Below are positions 1-13,176 of a stretch of DNA of 64,000 nucleotides, piece after piece. Where the stretch lies: assembly GCF_900107375.1 (NCBI RefSeq), contig NZ_FNPT01000016.1, forward strand, positions 1 to 64,000, given 5' to 3'. The DNA comes from Lysobacter sp. yr284 (GTDB lineage: Bacteria > Pseudomonadota > Gammaproteobacteria > Xanthomonadales > Xanthomonadaceae). Position numbers and translations under genes: made by a program. Each line of letters opens with the position of its first letter. Position 1 is the stretch's first letter. Under the pieces are notes generated by a model. That model was given only the letters and a program-made list of their open reading frames with translations. It was not told where the DNA came from and did no database searches.

Positions 1-30
1 AGCCACTAAGTCCAGCACCTTGCGCCGGGA

Positions 31-64
31 TGCGCCGTAAGGGGCTTCCTGCCCCTACGGCGCA
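31..64. repeat. Short palindromic hairpin element
   Basis: The arms TGCGCCGTAAGGGGC (31-45) and GCCCCTACGGCGCA (51-64) pair almost perfectly around a 5-nt loop. The surrounding 1-244 stretch holds no credible gene, so this looks like one of the intergenic palindromic repeats that recur in the window. It could also end transcription coming from the left, but there is no T-tract. Confidence 0.5.
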
Positions 65-244
65 CGCGCGCATCCATGCGCGCGCCCTCCGGGTCTGCGG
101 AACTGCGGCCTCGGGCGAGGTGGAGACAAAGCCAAAGCTAAAGCCAGAAGCAGCGGCAAGAGCAACAACAAAAGCGATCGAAACGGCAGTTGGACTCAGT
201 GCTTTCAAGCTTCACGCGGTTGAGGCCAACCGCAAAAAACACGC

Positions 245-1147
245 TCAACCATGCGGCGCATCGCAAGCCTCGCCCTCGCACGCCTCGCTCTCGATCTGCA
301 ACGTGCAATGCTCGATCCCATAGCGCTCATCGAGCAGCTTCGTCAATTCCCGCCGCAACGCCTCGCCGTCGGTTCCCGGCGCCACCACCAGGTGCGCGGT
401 CAGCGCCGGCGTGCTCGATCCCAGCGACCACACATGCAGGTCGTGCACGCCGGCCACGCCGGCGGTCGAGGCCAGCAGCGCGCGCACCGCGTCGAGGTCG
501 ATGCCCTTGGGCACGCCTTCCATCAGCACGTTGCCGGCCTCGCGCAGCAAGGTCCAGGTGCGCGGCAGCACCCACAGGCCGATCAGCACCGCCAGCACCG
601 GGTCGATCCAGGCCCAGCCGGTGTAGCGGATCGCGATCGCGCCGGCGATCACCGCGACCGAGCCGAGCATGTCGCTCCACACTTCCAGGTAGGCGCCCTT
701 CATGTTGAGGCTCTCGCCGCTGCCGGCGCGCAGCAGGCGCATCGCGATCAGGTTGACCGCCAGGCCGAGCGAGGCGATCACCAGCATGCCGGTGGTGGCG
801 ATCTCCGCCGGCTTGGCGAAGCGGCCGACCGCCTCGTAGAGGATGTAGCCGGCGACGACGAACAGCATCAGGCCGTTGGCCATCGCGCCCATCGCTTCCA
901 TGCGCGCGTAGCCGAAGCTGCGGCGGGCGTCGGCCGGCCGGCGGCTGAGCCGCACCGCGGTCAGCGCGATCATCAGCGCGACCGTGTCGGTGCCCATGTG
1001 CGCGGCGTCGGACAGCAGCGCCAGGCTGTTGGTGAGGAAGGCGCCGATGACCTCGGCGATGAGGAAGCCGCCGGTCAGCCCCAGCGCCCACCACAGCGGT
1101 TTCTCGTGGCGGATCGCAGTGGTGCCGTGGTCGTGTCCGCTGCCCAT
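245..1147 (-). CDS. czcD: Cation diffusion facilitator (CDF) zinc/cobalt/cadmium efflux transporter, CzcD-like
   Basis: This 300-residue inner-membrane protein should exchange cytoplasmic Zn2+/Co2+/Cd2+ for protons. A His-containing N-terminus (HDH) precedes six hydrophobic segments and a C-terminal cytoplasmic domain with a Cys-containing tail (CEGEACD). The TM2 metal site reads DAAHMGTD (H50, D54). In TM5 the usual HxxxD site is E155-x3-D159 (EVWSD), a variant I recall from CzcD proteins of metal-resistance operons. The ATG at 1147 has GGAG just upstream. It is the last gene of the czc operon, 118 bp after czcA, so it probably adds a cytoplasm-to-periplasm step ahead of the RND pump. Alternative names are ZitB or YiiP-like; the czc context favours CzcD. 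Confidence 0.92.
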   Translation of the reverse strand: MGSGHDHGTTAIRHEKPLWWALGLTGGFLIAEVIGAFLTNSLALLSDAAHMGTDTVALMIALTAVRLSRRPADARRSFGYARMEAMGAMANGLMLFVVAGYILYEAVGRFAKPAEIATTGMLVIASLGLAVNLIAMRLLRAGSGESLNMKGAYLEVWSDMLGSVAVIAGAIAIRYTGWAWIDPVLAVLIGLWVLPRTWTLLREAGNVLMEGVPKGIDLDAVRALLASTAGVAGVHDLHVWSLGSSTPALTAHLVVAPGTDGEALRRELTKLLDERYGIEHCTLQIESEACEGEACDAPHG

Positions 1148-1229
1148 GTCGATTCTCCGTCAATGCGGGCCGCCGCCGGGCGGCGACGGCCCATTCAAGC
1201 GCGCCGCGCGTGAGCGGCGCGGCATGGAC

Positions 1230-1253
1230 GCGGGCCGTCTCGCGACGGCCCGC
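1230..1253 (-). terminator. Hairpin between czcA and czcD
   Basis: The palindrome GCGGGCCGTC / GACGGCCCGC with loop TCGC lies just after the czcA stop on the minus strand. It has no T-run, so it may be an mRNA-stabilising or partial terminator structure that lowers czcD expression relative to czcCBA. Confidence 0.45.
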
Positions 1254-1265
1254 GCAGGACCGGCG

Positions 1266-5579
<4,314 letters not shown>

Positions 5580-5583
<4 letters not shown>

Positions 5584-6998
5584 GGCGTGGCTCCTGCGGG
5601 GGCGGTGGGTGCGGCGAGGAAGGGTTCGCCGGTGAGGCGCTGGATCTCGATCAGCGCCAGTTGCGCGTCCAGCGCGGCGTCCAGGCGCTGGCGCCGCACG
5701 GCGACGCTCTCGGCCTGCAGCAGGGCCAGTTCCAGGTAACTGATCGCGCCGGCGCGATAGGCGTAGTCGGCGGCTTTCTCGGCGCGCTCCAGGCGCGGCA
5801 GCACGTCCTGCTTCAAGCGCTCGGTTTCCAGCGCGCCGAGCCGGTAGCGGCCTTGCGCCTCGACCAAGGTGGAGTACAGCGACAGGCCCTTGGCCTCGCG
5901 CTCGGTTTCCAGCAGCGCCAGTTCGGCCTGGGCGCCGCGGATGCCGGGCTGCGCGCGCGCGGCCGCGCCCAGCGGCATCGACACGCTGGCGACGAAGCCG
6001 AAATCGCCGTTTTCCTGCTGTCGGCGCAGGCCGACCTGCCAATCGACGTCAGCCCTGGACTGGGTCTGGGCCAGGCGCACGCGCGACTCGGCGATGCGGC
6101 GCTGGTCGACGAAGCGCGACAGTTCCGGATTGCGTTCCAGCAGGCTCGCCAGCGCGGTCGCGTCCTGGATCTGCGGCAGCGCGAACGGATCGCCGGCGAC
6201 CGCGGCGAAGCCCGGATCGCGCTCGCCCCACAGCGCGGCCAGGAACTGGCGCGCGGCCAGCAGCCCGCGCTGGGCGCGGCTGCGGTCGAGTTCGGCGCGG
6301 GCCAGCTGCGCCTGCGCGGTCAACAGGCCCGACTCGGGCGAAGCGCCGGCCTCCAGGCGCACCCGCGCGGCGGCCACCGCGCGCTTGCGCTGGGCGATGT
6401 CGAACTCGGCCAGTTCGATCCGGCGTTGTTCGGCGACCACCGCCAGGTAGCGGCGCGCGGCCTCGGCGAGCAGGTCGAGGCGGCGGCCTTCGCGGTCCAC
6501 CGCCAGCGCGTCGATGCGGCTCTGGGCGAAGGCCCGGCGCGCGTCGAGCTTGCCGCCGCGTTCGAACACCGAGGCCAGGGTCAGGGTGATTTCGGCGGCC
6601 TTGGTCCCGCTCAGCGCGCCGGTGCCGAGGGTGTTGTCGATCGCGGCGCCGGCGACGTAGGCGGGCTTCTGCGCGGCGAGGTCGCGCTCGGCTTCCAGCA
6701 CGCTGCGCTGGTTGCCGAACAGGCGCAGGTCCGGGTGGGTGTCCTGGATCCGGCCGAAGGCATCGTCGAGGGTGAAGAACGAGGTGGGGCGGGGCGGGTC
6801 GGTGCGTGCCGAGTCGGCGCGCGCCGGGGCCGAACGCTTCGAGCCGGCGCGCGCGGCGGTGCCGGCTTCGGCGTGGGTGCCGGCTTGCGCGCCGGGCGGC
6901 GAACCGGGCGGCGGGGGTGCAGCAACGGGCGGTCGCGCCTGTGCGGAAAAGCACAGCGCAGCCGTCAGGACGGCCAGGGCCGTCGGACGCAAACGCAT
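5580..6998 (-). CDS. czcC: Outer-membrane efflux channel CzcC (TolC family)
   Basis: This 472-residue OEP/TolC-family protein has a signal peptide (MRLRPTALAVLTAALCFSAQA), then a Pro/Ala-rich linker (about 23-65), then long alpha-helical repeats rich in Ala, Arg and Glu as expected for the channel barrel. It would provide the outer-membrane exit duct for the CzcA-CzcB pump. The ATG at 6998 is preceded by a good Shine-Dalgarno, AGGAGA. The gene starts the czcCBA part of the operon and overlaps czcB by 4 bp. The proline-rich segment after the signal is longer than usual. Confidence 0.92.
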
Positions 6999-7094
6999 GG
7001 GGTTGTCTCCTGAATCGCAATAGACGCCGCGCGGCGTCGGGCGCGCGCGGCGGGAGCGGACGGCGATGTCCGTGCCGGCAGGGCCGGCGGCGAC

Positions 7095-7454
7095 TCAGGC
7101 GTGGATCGGCGGGCGCAGCGGCTGGGTGGGATCGGCCGCGACGAAGGTCGTGGCGCGCGCTGGCAGCGGGCTCGCGGGGGAGGGGGCGAGCAGCCCCAGT
7201 TCGATGCGCGGCAGCAGCGCGGCCTGCACGGCGCAGCAATGGGTGACGTGGCGTTGCAGGTCGCCGCAGCCGTCCTGGTCGGGCAGGCCGCCGGCGTGGG
7301 CGGCGTCGAACACCAGGGCGGCGTTGGGCACCAGGTCGTCCAGTTCGCCGACTTCGCCGGCGAAGGCCAGCACCGGCTTGAGCAGCATCACGACGATGAG
7401 CACCCCGAAGACGAGGTGGCGCATGACGTTCGCGAGGGCGGACCGGACGGGCAT
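7095..7454 (-). CDS. Small exported protein heading the czc operon (CzcI-like)
   Basis: A 119-residue protein with a hydrophobic N-terminal segment (VFGVLIVVMLLKPVLAFAG) that reads as a signal peptide. A Cys/His cluster follows (GCGDLQRHVTHCC), and the tail is Pro-rich. Position and features resemble the small periplasmic CzcI proteins that precede czcCBA operons and modulate metal induction; this is inference from context, not recognised homology. The ATG at 7454 is favoured because a -10-like TAAGAT lies 7 nt upstream (leaderless). ATG 7424 is the alternative and gives a more conventional signal peptide. Confidence 0.6.
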   Translation of the reverse strand: MPVRSALANVMRHLVFGVLIVVMLLKPVLAFAGEVGELDDLVPNAALVFDAAHAGGLPDQDGCGDLQRHVTHCCAVQAALLPRIELGLLAPSPASPLPARATTFVAADPTQPLRPPIHA

Positions 7455-7461
7455 GGGCGCG

Positions 7462-7491
7462 ATCTTAGAAGCCGGCGCGCGCGCAATACAA
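7462..7491 (-). promoter_or_regulatory. Putative promoter of the czc operon
   Basis: On the minus strand, TTGTAT (7491-7486) and TAAGAT (7467-7462) are separated by 18 bp. The -10 box ends 7 nt before the ATG at 7454, so transcription would start almost at the start codon. No metal-regulator operator could be identified with confidence. Confidence 0.5.
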
Positions 7492-7818
7492 TTCCACCGG
7501 GGCGCATGTCGTTCAGTCTGCGCCGGCGTTTCGTGCGCCAGGCAGCGCTATCGCGGCCTGCGGCCGCCGCGCGGCGACCGCGCGCCGCAGGCGCCAGTGG
7601 ACCGATTGCGCATCGCGCCGCCGCCGCGCCCCCGCGATAATCCGCGCCGCGCGGCAGGACGCCGGGGGACGCGGACGGGACGCCTCGCATCCGCCACGAG
7701 CGGGCAATGCGATGCATTCGCCGCGTCATATCCCGGCCCTAAGCTGCGCGCGCATCGAGCGGTACGCATTCGGTGTTTCGCATTCGGCAGTTCGCAGTCG
7801 CGGTACAGGGGGTTGGCA
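7492..7818. other. Intergenic region between czc operon and tonB-like gene
   Basis: About 330 bp of divergent intergenic DNA. Open frames exist on both strands but are arginine- and alanine-rich shadows with no start context or recognisable features. The last 100 bp before the GTG at 7819 are less GC-rich and should hold the promoter of the plus-strand gene. Nothing else seen. Confidence 0.6.
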
Positions 7819-8892
7819 GTGAAGTTTGTGATTGAGCCGGTGCGCATCGTCGCCGCCGGCCAGGGCCCGGGCGCGCGCCGCAGGAATGGCGCGTGGGGAT
7901 GGCAGGACGCCGCAGCCGGCGTCGCCTTGGGTCTGGGGCTGGCGGTCTTGGCGGGGTGCGGTTCGGGCAAGCCGGCCGCGTCCGAATCCGCCGCGGCGGC
8001 GCTGGTTTCCGCGCAGGCCGCGGCCGACAGCGCCGCGCCGCTGCCGCCGGCGCTGGACGAACTCGATGCCGGCGGGCTGCGCGACCGCGCCGCCCGCGCG
8101 CTGCGCGAGCAACGCATCCACACCCCGGCCGGCGACAGCGCGGTCGACTATTACCTGGCCCTGCGCGAGAAAGACCCCGGCCACGCCGACGTCGCCGCCG
8201 CGCTGACCGAACTGCAGCCGTACGTGGTGATCGCCGGCGAACAGGCCCTGGCCGACGGCGACCTGGCCGAATCGCGGCGCCTGACCGACCTGCTCGCGCG
8301 CATGGACCCGCAGGCGCCGGCGCTGCCGCGCCTGCGCGAGGGCCTGCGCAGCGCGCACGGCGAACACGAGCGGCGCGCGCGCGAGGACGCCGAGCGGCTG
8401 GCCGGCGAACGCGCCGAGGCCGCGACCCAGGCCCGCGCCCAGGCCGCGCAACGCAGCGCCGCGGCCAACGCCGCGCTCAAGGCCCAGGCCAGCGCCAGCG
8501 CGGCGGCGGCCGACGAGGCCGCCGCGCGCGCGTCGACCCCGGCGGCGCCGGTGCCGCATCCGGCCGCGACCGCCGCGGCCGCGCCGGCCCCGCCCGCCGC
8601 CGCGGCGCCGGCGGCGCCCCGGCCGGCGGCCAAGGCCGCGCCGCGGCTGATCGCCGACGCCAGCCCGCGCTACCCGTCGGTGGCGATCACCCGCAAGCTC
8701 GAGGGCAGCGTCGAGGTCGCCTTCACCATCCAGCCCGACGGCAGCACCGGCGCGGCGCGGGTGCTGTCCTCGCAGCCGGCCGGGGTGTTCGACGAGGCCG
8801 CGCTGTCGGCGGTGGCGCGGCTGCGCTTCGAGGCCAGCGGGCAGAGCCACCCGGCCCGGCGCACCCTGAACTTCAAGCTGCCGCGGCGCTGA
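7819..8892 (+). CDS. TonB-family energy transducer-like lipoprotein
   Basis: A 357-residue protein. The C-terminal domain (about 275-357; YPSVAITRKLEGSVEVAFTI ... FDEAALSAVARLRF) is a clear TonB C-terminal fold, which in TonB touches outer-membrane receptors. Unlike classical TonB, the N-terminus is a polar stretch followed by a hydrophobic segment ending LAGC (C47), a possible lipobox. A helical, Arg/Glu/Ala-rich middle (130-230) and an Ala/Pro linker follow. No ExbB/ExbD genes lie nearby. The GTG at 7819 has GGGGG upstream; the open frame extends further 5' but with non-coding character. It may be a TonB paralogue or a periplasmic lipoprotein that borrowed the domain. Confidence 0.75.
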   Translation: MKFVIEPVRIVAAGQGPGARRRNGAWGWQDAAAGVALGLGLAVLAGCGSGKPAASESAAAALVSAQAAADSAAPLPPALDELDAGGLRDRAARALREQRIHTPAGDSAVDYYLALREKDPGHADVAAALTELQPYVVIAGEQALADGDLAESRRLTDLLARMDPQAPALPRLREGLRSAHGEHERRAREDAERLAGERAEAATQARAQAAQRSAAANAALKAQASASAAAADEAAARASTPAAPVPHPAATAAAAPAPPAAAAPAAPRPAAKAAPRLIADASPRYPSVAITRKLEGSVEVAFTIQPDGSTGAARVLSSQPAGVFDEAALSAVARLRFEASGQSHPARRTLNFKLPRR

Positions 8893-9002
8893 GCGCGGGC
8901 CTCGCGCCGCGGTCGGCCCGCCGGCCGAAGCGCCGGCTGCGGTAACCGCCGCCGGCGCGCGCCGGCCCGGCGCCGCGGTTGGCGCGGTCGGCGCGAGCGG
9001 CC

Positions 9003-9008
9003 ACAATG
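9003..9008 (+). promoter_or_regulatory. Putative -10 element of a leaderless esterase gene
   Basis: CACAAT ends 6 nt before the ATG at 9015 in otherwise very GC-rich DNA and no Shine-Dalgarno is visible. The pattern matches hemC, ubiE, lptM and others in the window. Confidence 0.4.
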
Positions 9009-9014
9009 CCGCGC

Positions 9015-9719
9015 ATGGACAACGCCTCCCCTGCCGCGGCCGTCGCCGCCCCGCTCGACACCGTCGAAATCGAAACCGGCCCGCAGCCGGCCTGGACCGT
9101 GCTGTGGCTGCACGGCCTGGGCGACAGCGGCGAAGGCTGGGCGCCGGTGGTGCCCGAGCTGGTGCGCAAGGACTGGCCGGCGCTGCGCTTCGTGTTCCCG
9201 CACGCGCCGGTGCGTGCGGTCACCATCAACAACGGCGCGCGCATGCGCGCCTGGTACGACATCCGCGATTTCCAGGACCTCGCCAACCGCGCCGACGAGG
9301 CCGGGGTGGAGGAGTCGGTGGCCCAGGTCGAGGCGCTGATCGCGCGCGAGGCCGAGCGCGGCGTGCCGGCCTCGCGGGTGGTCCTGGCCGGGTTCTCCCA
9401 GGGCGGCGCCATCGCCCTGGCCGCCGGCCTGCGCCGGCGCGAGCCGCTGGCCGGCCTGATCGCGCTGTCGACCTACCTGCCGATGGCCGACCGGCTGGTC
9501 CGCGAGGCCGCGCCCGCGGCCAGCGCGCAGCCGCTGTTCATGGCCCACGGCAGCCACGACCCGGTGGTGCCGCTGCGCGGCGGCGAAATGGCCGCTGCGC
9601 GCCTGCGCACGCTCGGCTTCAAGATCGACTGGCACACCTATCCGATGGCGCACCAGGCCTGCGCCGAGGAAATCGACGCGGTGGCCGCCTGGCTGTCGCA
9701 GCGTTTCGCCGCCGCCTGA
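9015..9719 (+). CDS. Carboxylesterase / phospholipase (alpha/beta hydrolase, EstB-type)
   Basis: A 234-residue cytoplasmic alpha/beta hydrolase of the phospholipase/carboxylesterase family (Pseudomonas EstB, eukaryotic acyl-protein thioesterase type). Family landmarks are all present: WLHGLGDSGEGW near the N-terminus, FPHAPVRAVTINNG, the nucleophile elbow GFSQGG, the acid in GSHDPVVP, and the catalytic His in YPMAHQ near the C-terminus. It should hydrolyse short to medium acyl esters or thioesters; the physiological substrate is unknown. The ATG at 9015 is preferred over 9006 because of the upstream -10-like box. Ends 23 bp before the histidine kinase, so co-transcription is possible. Confidence 0.88.
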   Translation: MDNASPAAAVAAPLDTVEIETGPQPAWTVLWLHGLGDSGEGWAPVVPELVRKDWPALRFVFPHAPVRAVTINNGARMRAWYDIRDFQDLANRADEAGVEESVAQVEALIAREAERGVPASRVVLAGFSQGGAIALAAGLRRREPLAGLIALSTYLPMADRLVREAAPAASAQPLFMAHGSHDPVVPLRGGEMAAARLRTLGFKIDWHTYPMAHQACAEEIDAVAAWLSQRFAAA

Positions 9720-9742
9720 GCCCGCCGTCGAGCCGCGCGCCC

Positions 9743-10813
9743 ATGGCCGACCTGCGCACCGGCGTCCCCGCGGGCGAGCCCGAGCCCTGGCTGCCGGACC
9801 TGTGCCGGCTGCCGCGGCTGGTGGTGATGTTGAGCATGGCCGAGCTGATCGTGATCGTGCTGGCGCTGGCGCCCGACGGCAGCGCCTGGAACCTGGGCCG
9901 GTTCGTCTCCTCCAGCGCCTTCGCCCTGTGGCTGGCGCTGGCGATCTCGGTGCTGCTGTGCGTCTCGCGCCGGCACCTGTCGCGGTTGCCGCCGGGGCTG
10001 GGCGGTTTCATCGCCACCGCCACCGCCGCCGCCATCGCCGCTGCGGTGGCCGGGGTCACCCACTTCATCGATTCGGTCACCGGGGTCGGCCTGATCCCGG
10101 CCGGTACCTCGTTCGCGCGCTTCGTCGGCGGCACCGCGGCGATCGCGATCCTGGCGGTCAGCGTGGTGCTGCGCTACCTGTACGTCAACGACAGCTGGAA
10201 GGCGCAGGTGCGCGCCAACGCCCGCGCCGAAGTCGAGGCGCTGCAGGCGCGGATCAAGCCGCATTTCCTGTTCAACAGCATGAACACCATCGCCGGGCTG
10301 GTGCGCAGCGACCCGGTCGTGGCCGAGCGCGCGGTGCTGGACCTGTCGGACCTGTTCCGGGCCGCGCTGGGCGCGTCGAAGAGCGACTCCAGCCTGGCCG
10401 AGGAGGTCGAGCTGGCCGAGCGCTACCTGGCGATCGAGCAGCTGCGCCTGGGCGAGCGGCTGCGGGTGGCCTGGCGCCGGCGCGAGCCGCTGCCGTGGAA
10501 GATGCCGCTGCCGCGGCTGGTGCTGCAGCCGCTGGTCGAGAACGCGGTCCTGCACGGGATCTCGCGCCTGCCCGGCGGCGGCGAGGTCGAGATCGAGCTG
10601 ACCCAGCTCAGCGACCACCTGCTGCTGCGCATCCGCAACCCCGCCCCGGCCCCGGCCGAGGGCCGCGCCGGCGCCCGCCACGCCCAGCACAGCATCGGCC
10701 AGCGCCTGCGCTATGCCTATGGACCCACGGCGCGAATGACCGCAGGATGGGACGGGGGCTACTATCTGTGCGAACTGCACGTGCCGACCGGGGTGGAGGC
10801 GCAGAGCCGATGA
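9743..10813 (+). CDS. algZ: LytS/AlgZ-type sensor histidine kinase
   Basis: This 356-residue inner-membrane kinase has four to five N-terminal hydrophobic segments (about 30-150), then a His_kinase domain with the phospho-acceptor in KPHFLFNSMNT (H174). The ATP-binding part includes VLQPLVENAVLHG (N box) and a short glycine-rich end. It lacks a large periplasmic sensor domain, as is usual for the AlgZ/FimS group, which pairs with LytTR-domain regulators. It overlaps the regulator gene by 4 bp (ATGA). In Pseudomonas this pair controls type IV pili and exopolysaccharide; a similar role is inferred here. Confidence 0.88.
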   Translation: MADLRTGVPAGEPEPWLPDLCRLPRLVVMLSMAELIVIVLALAPDGSAWNLGRFVSSSAFALWLALAISVLLCVSRRHLSRLPPGLGGFIATATAAAIAAAVAGVTHFIDSVTGVGLIPAGTSFARFVGGTAAIAILAVSVVLRYLYVNDSWKAQVRANARAEVEALQARIKPHFLFNSMNTIAGLVRSDPVVAERAVLDLSDLFRAALGASKSDSSLAEEVELAERYLAIEQLRLGERLRVAWRRREPLPWKMPLPRLVLQPLVENAVLHGISRLPGGGEVEIELTQLSDHLLLRIRNPAPAPAEGRAGARHAQHSIGQRLRYAYGPTARMTAGWDGGYYLCELHVPTGVEAQSR

Positions 10814-11565
10814 AGGGTGCGAGGCTGGCCATGAGAGTGGTGATCGCTGACGACGAGCCGTTGGCGCGCGAACGCCTGCGCGGGCTGCTGGCGTTGCGTC
10901 CGGACGTGGAGGTCGTGGCCGAGGCCGCCGACGGCCAGCACGCCCTGCACGCCTGCGCCGAGCACCGCCCCGACCTGGTCCTGCTCGACATCGCCATGCC
11001 CGGCATCGACGGCCTGGAGGCCGCGCGCCACCTGGCCGCGTTCGAGCCGCGCCCGGCGGTGGTGTTCTGCACCGCCTACGACGCCCACGCGCTGTCGGCG
11101 TTCGAGGCCGAGGCGATCGACTACCTGGTCAAGCCGGTGCGGCCCGAGCGCCTGGACGCCGCGCTCGAACGCGTGCGCACCTTCGCCGCCGGCCGCGAGC
11201 GCGCCGGCGACGGCGAGACCGCGCCGGGCCAGGTCCGCAGCCACCTGTGCGCGCGCCTGCGCGGCAGCCTGCGGCTGATCCCGATCGAGGACGTGCATTA
11301 CCTGCACGCCGAAGAGAAGTACGTGATCGTCCACCACGCCCGCGGCGAAGACCTGATCGAGGAATCGCTGAAGTCGCTGGAGGACGAATTCGGCGAACGC
11401 TTCGTGCGCATCCACCGCAACTGCCTGGTCGCGCGGCACGAGATCGTCGAGCTCAAGCGCAACGCCGAAGGCCACGTGCAGGCGATCCTGCGCCACGGCA
11501 AGCAGCCGCTGGAAGTGAGCCGGCGCTGCGTGGCGTCGCTGCGCGAGACGTTGAAGCATCTGTGA
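10810..11565 (+). CDS. algR: LytTR-family response regulator, AlgR-like
   Basis: A 251-residue response regulator. The receiver domain (8-125) starts MRVVIADDEPLARERL, has the phosphorylated Asp in LVLLDIAMPG (D60 from this start, D53 from ATG 10831) and the switch Lys in YLVKPVRPER. The C-terminal LytTR DNA-binding domain (about 145-250) has the typical YLHAEEKYVIVH and FVRIHRNCLV. It forms an operon with the upstream kinase and precedes hemC, the order found in Pseudomonas (algZ-algR-hemC). ATG 10810 overlaps the kinase stop; ATG 10831 gives the canonical AlgR N-terminus and may be the true start. Confidence 0.9.
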   Translation: MKGARLAMRVVIADDEPLARERLRGLLALRPDVEVVAEAADGQHALHACAEHRPDLVLLDIAMPGIDGLEAARHLAAFEPRPAVVFCTAYDAHALSAFEAEAIDYLVKPVRPERLDAALERVRTFAAGRERAGDGETAPGQVRSHLCARLRGSLRLIPIEDVHYLHAEEKYVIVHHARGEDLIEESLKSLEDEFGERFVRIHRNCLVARHEIVELKRNAEGHVQAILRHGKQPLEVSRRCVASLRETLKHL

Positions 11566-11609
11566 TCGCGGAGCGATAGCCTCTCCTCGCCGGACGATCG
11601 GCAGCTCCC

Positions 11610-11695
11610 TGTAGGAGCTGCGCAAGCTGCGACCGCGGGGTAGCCGCTTGCGTCGCCAGCGCGATGTCGCGGCCGCAGCTCGCGCAGTTTCTGCA
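11610..11695. repeat. Paired REP-like palindromes (GTAGGAGC family)
   Basis: GTAGGAGCTGCGCAAGCTGC (11611-11630) is followed by an inverted, degenerate partner (11664-11695). The same family, as GTAGGAGCGGCGC, occurs at 48.2, 49.4, 57.3 and 57.7 kb. It lies directly downstream of the algR-like gene and may stabilise or end its mRNA. Confidence 0.7.
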
Positions 11696-11740
11696 GCGGC
11701 TCGCGTTGCGGCGGCGCAGGCCGGCGCGATCCGCCACTTC

Positions 11741-11823
11741 GTCATTCCCGCGAACGCGGGAATCCAGAGACTTCAGAGTCATGCTTGGATGAGGCCCTGG
11801 ATCCCCGCGTTCGCGGGGATGAC
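11741..11823. repeat. Inverted-repeat element (GTCATTCCCGCGAACGCGGG family)
   Basis: An 83-bp element with terminal arms GTCATTCCCGCGAACGCGGG and, inverted, CCCGCGTTCGCGGGGATGAC. Each arm is itself palindromic, so the element can fold as two hairpins. Related copies sit at 41.6-41.7 kb. Together with the preceding REP it fills most of the 372-bp algR-hemC gap. It resembles non-autonomous MITE-like repeats. Confidence 0.75.
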
Positions 11824-11901
11824 GGCCGCAGGCGGCACCGCCGCTCCCCGGGGCGCAGGCGGTGCCGCGTCCGGCCTCGACGCGATTCATCGCCCCGCCC
11901 T

Positions 11902-11931
11902 TTGGCCCCAACCCGCCGCAGCGGCGATAAT
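11902..11931 (+). promoter_or_regulatory. Putative hemC promoter (leaderless)
   Basis: TTGGCC (11902-11907) and GATAAT (11926-11931) are 18 bp apart; the -10 box ends 6 nt before the ATG at 11938. No Shine-Dalgarno is present, so the mRNA probably starts at or next to the start codon. Confidence 0.6.
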
Positions 11932-11937
11932 GCCGGC

Positions 11938-12876
11938 ATGAAGACCCTGCGCATCGCCACCCGCAAGAGCCCGCTCGCCCTGTGGCAGAGCGAGCACGTC
12001 GCCGACCGCCTGCGCGCGGCGCACCCCGGCCTCACGGTGACCCTGGTGCCGATGAGCACCCGCGGCGACGAGGTGCTGGACCGGTCGCTCGCGGCGATCG
12101 GCGGCAAGGGCCTGTTCCTCAAGGAACTGGAACTGGCGATGCAGCGCGGCGACGCCGACTGCGCCGTGCACTCGCTCAAGGACGTGCCGATGGAGCTGGA
12201 ACCCGGCTTCGCCCTGCCGGCGGTGCTGGAGCGCGCCGACTACGCCGATGCCTTCGTCAGCAACGACCACGACGGCATCGAGAACCTCCCGCCCGGCGCG
12301 CGCGTGGGCACCTCCTCGCTGCGCCGGCAGGCGCAGCTGCGCGCGCTGCGTCCGGACCTGCAACTGCTGGACCTGCGCGGCAACGTCAACACCCGCCTGG
12401 GCAAGCTCGACGCCGGCGACTACGACGCCATCGTCCTGGCCTGCGCCGGCCTGCAGCGGCTGGGCCTGGACGCGCGCATCCGCCGCCGCCTGGAGGCGCC
12501 GCACTGGCTGCCGGCGCCGGCACAGGGCGCGATCGCGGTGGAATGCCGCGAGGACGACCTCGCCATCCGCGCGCTGTGCGCCGCGCTCGACCACGCCGCC
12601 ACCCGCACCTGCGTCGAGGCCGAGCGGGCGATGAACCGCAGCCTGCACGGCAGCTGCCACGTGCCGGTCGCCGCCTATGCCTGGCTCGACGGCGAACACC
12701 TGCGCCTGGACGGCCAGGTCGGCTCGGCCGGCGACGGCCGCAGCGTGCGCGCGCACGGCGAAGGCCGCGGCGACGCGCCGCAGTGCCTGGGCATCGAGGT
12801 CGCGCAGAAGCTGCTGGAGCAGGGTGCGGGTGAGTTCATCGCCGCGTCGTTGCTGGACGGCGGCGAGGACGACTGA
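11938..12876 (+). CDS. hemC: Porphobilinogen deaminase (hydroxymethylbilane synthase)
   Basis: This 312-residue cytoplasmic enzyme joins four porphobilinogens into hydroxymethylbilane in haem biosynthesis. It begins with the standard [16 protein letters not shown] and contains [32 protein letters not shown] and [14 protein letters not shown]. The Cys carrying the dipyrromethane cofactor is in SLHGSCHVP (C240). Length matches the family. Its own promoter (GATAAT) lies right before the ATG. hemD does not follow; the next 300 bp are repeats. Confidence 0.97.
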   Translation: MKTLRIATRKSPLALWQSEHVADRLRAAHPGLTVTLVPMSTRGDEVLDRSLAAIGGKGLFLKELELAMQRGDADCAVHSLKDVPMELEPGFALPAVLERADYADAFVSNDHDGIENLPPGARVGTSSLRRQAQLRALRPDLQLLDLRGNVNTRLGKLDAGDYDAIVLACAGLQRLGLDARIRRRLEAPHWLPAPAQGAIAVECREDDLAIRALCAALDHAATRTCVEAERAMNRSLHGSCHVPVAAYAWLDGEHLRLDGQVGSAGDGRSVRAHGEGRGDAPQCLGIEVAQKLLEQGAGEFIAASLLDGGEDD

Positions 12877-12885
12877 AGGTGTGGA

Positions 12886-13152
12886 AGGGGCTTCAGCCCC
12901 GACGCTTTCGTACCCGATGTTGCGAGGCGGCCTGAGCGAAAAGCGTCGGGCCTGAAAGGCCCTCCCACAACCACGGGCAAGTGGTACAGGTTTTGTGGGA
13001 GGGGGTTAGCCCCGACGCTTTCGTATCCGATGCTGCGAGCCGGCCTGAGCGAAAAGCGTCGGGCCTGAAAGGCCCTCCCACAACCACGGACAAGTGGCCC
13101 AGGTTTTGTGGGAGGGGCTTTAGCCCCGACGCTTTTGTGTCCGACGCTGCGC
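12886..13152. repeat. Tandem array of GTGGGAGGGGCTTCAGCCCC-type repeats
   Basis: Two complete units (about 12886-12976 and 12992-13087) and one half unit (13103-13152). Each unit has a GGAGGGGCTTnAGCCCCGACGC arm and an inverted partner GCGTCGGGCCTGAAAGGCC ending CTCCCACAA. Unit length is about 95 bp with only a few differences. The array fills the convergent gap between hemC and the minus-strand gene at 13177 and explains all open frames drawn there. Related copies: 28.5-28.6 and 41.7 kb. Confidence 0.85.
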
Positions 13153-13176
13153 CCGCGATCCGCGCCCGAGCGCGGC

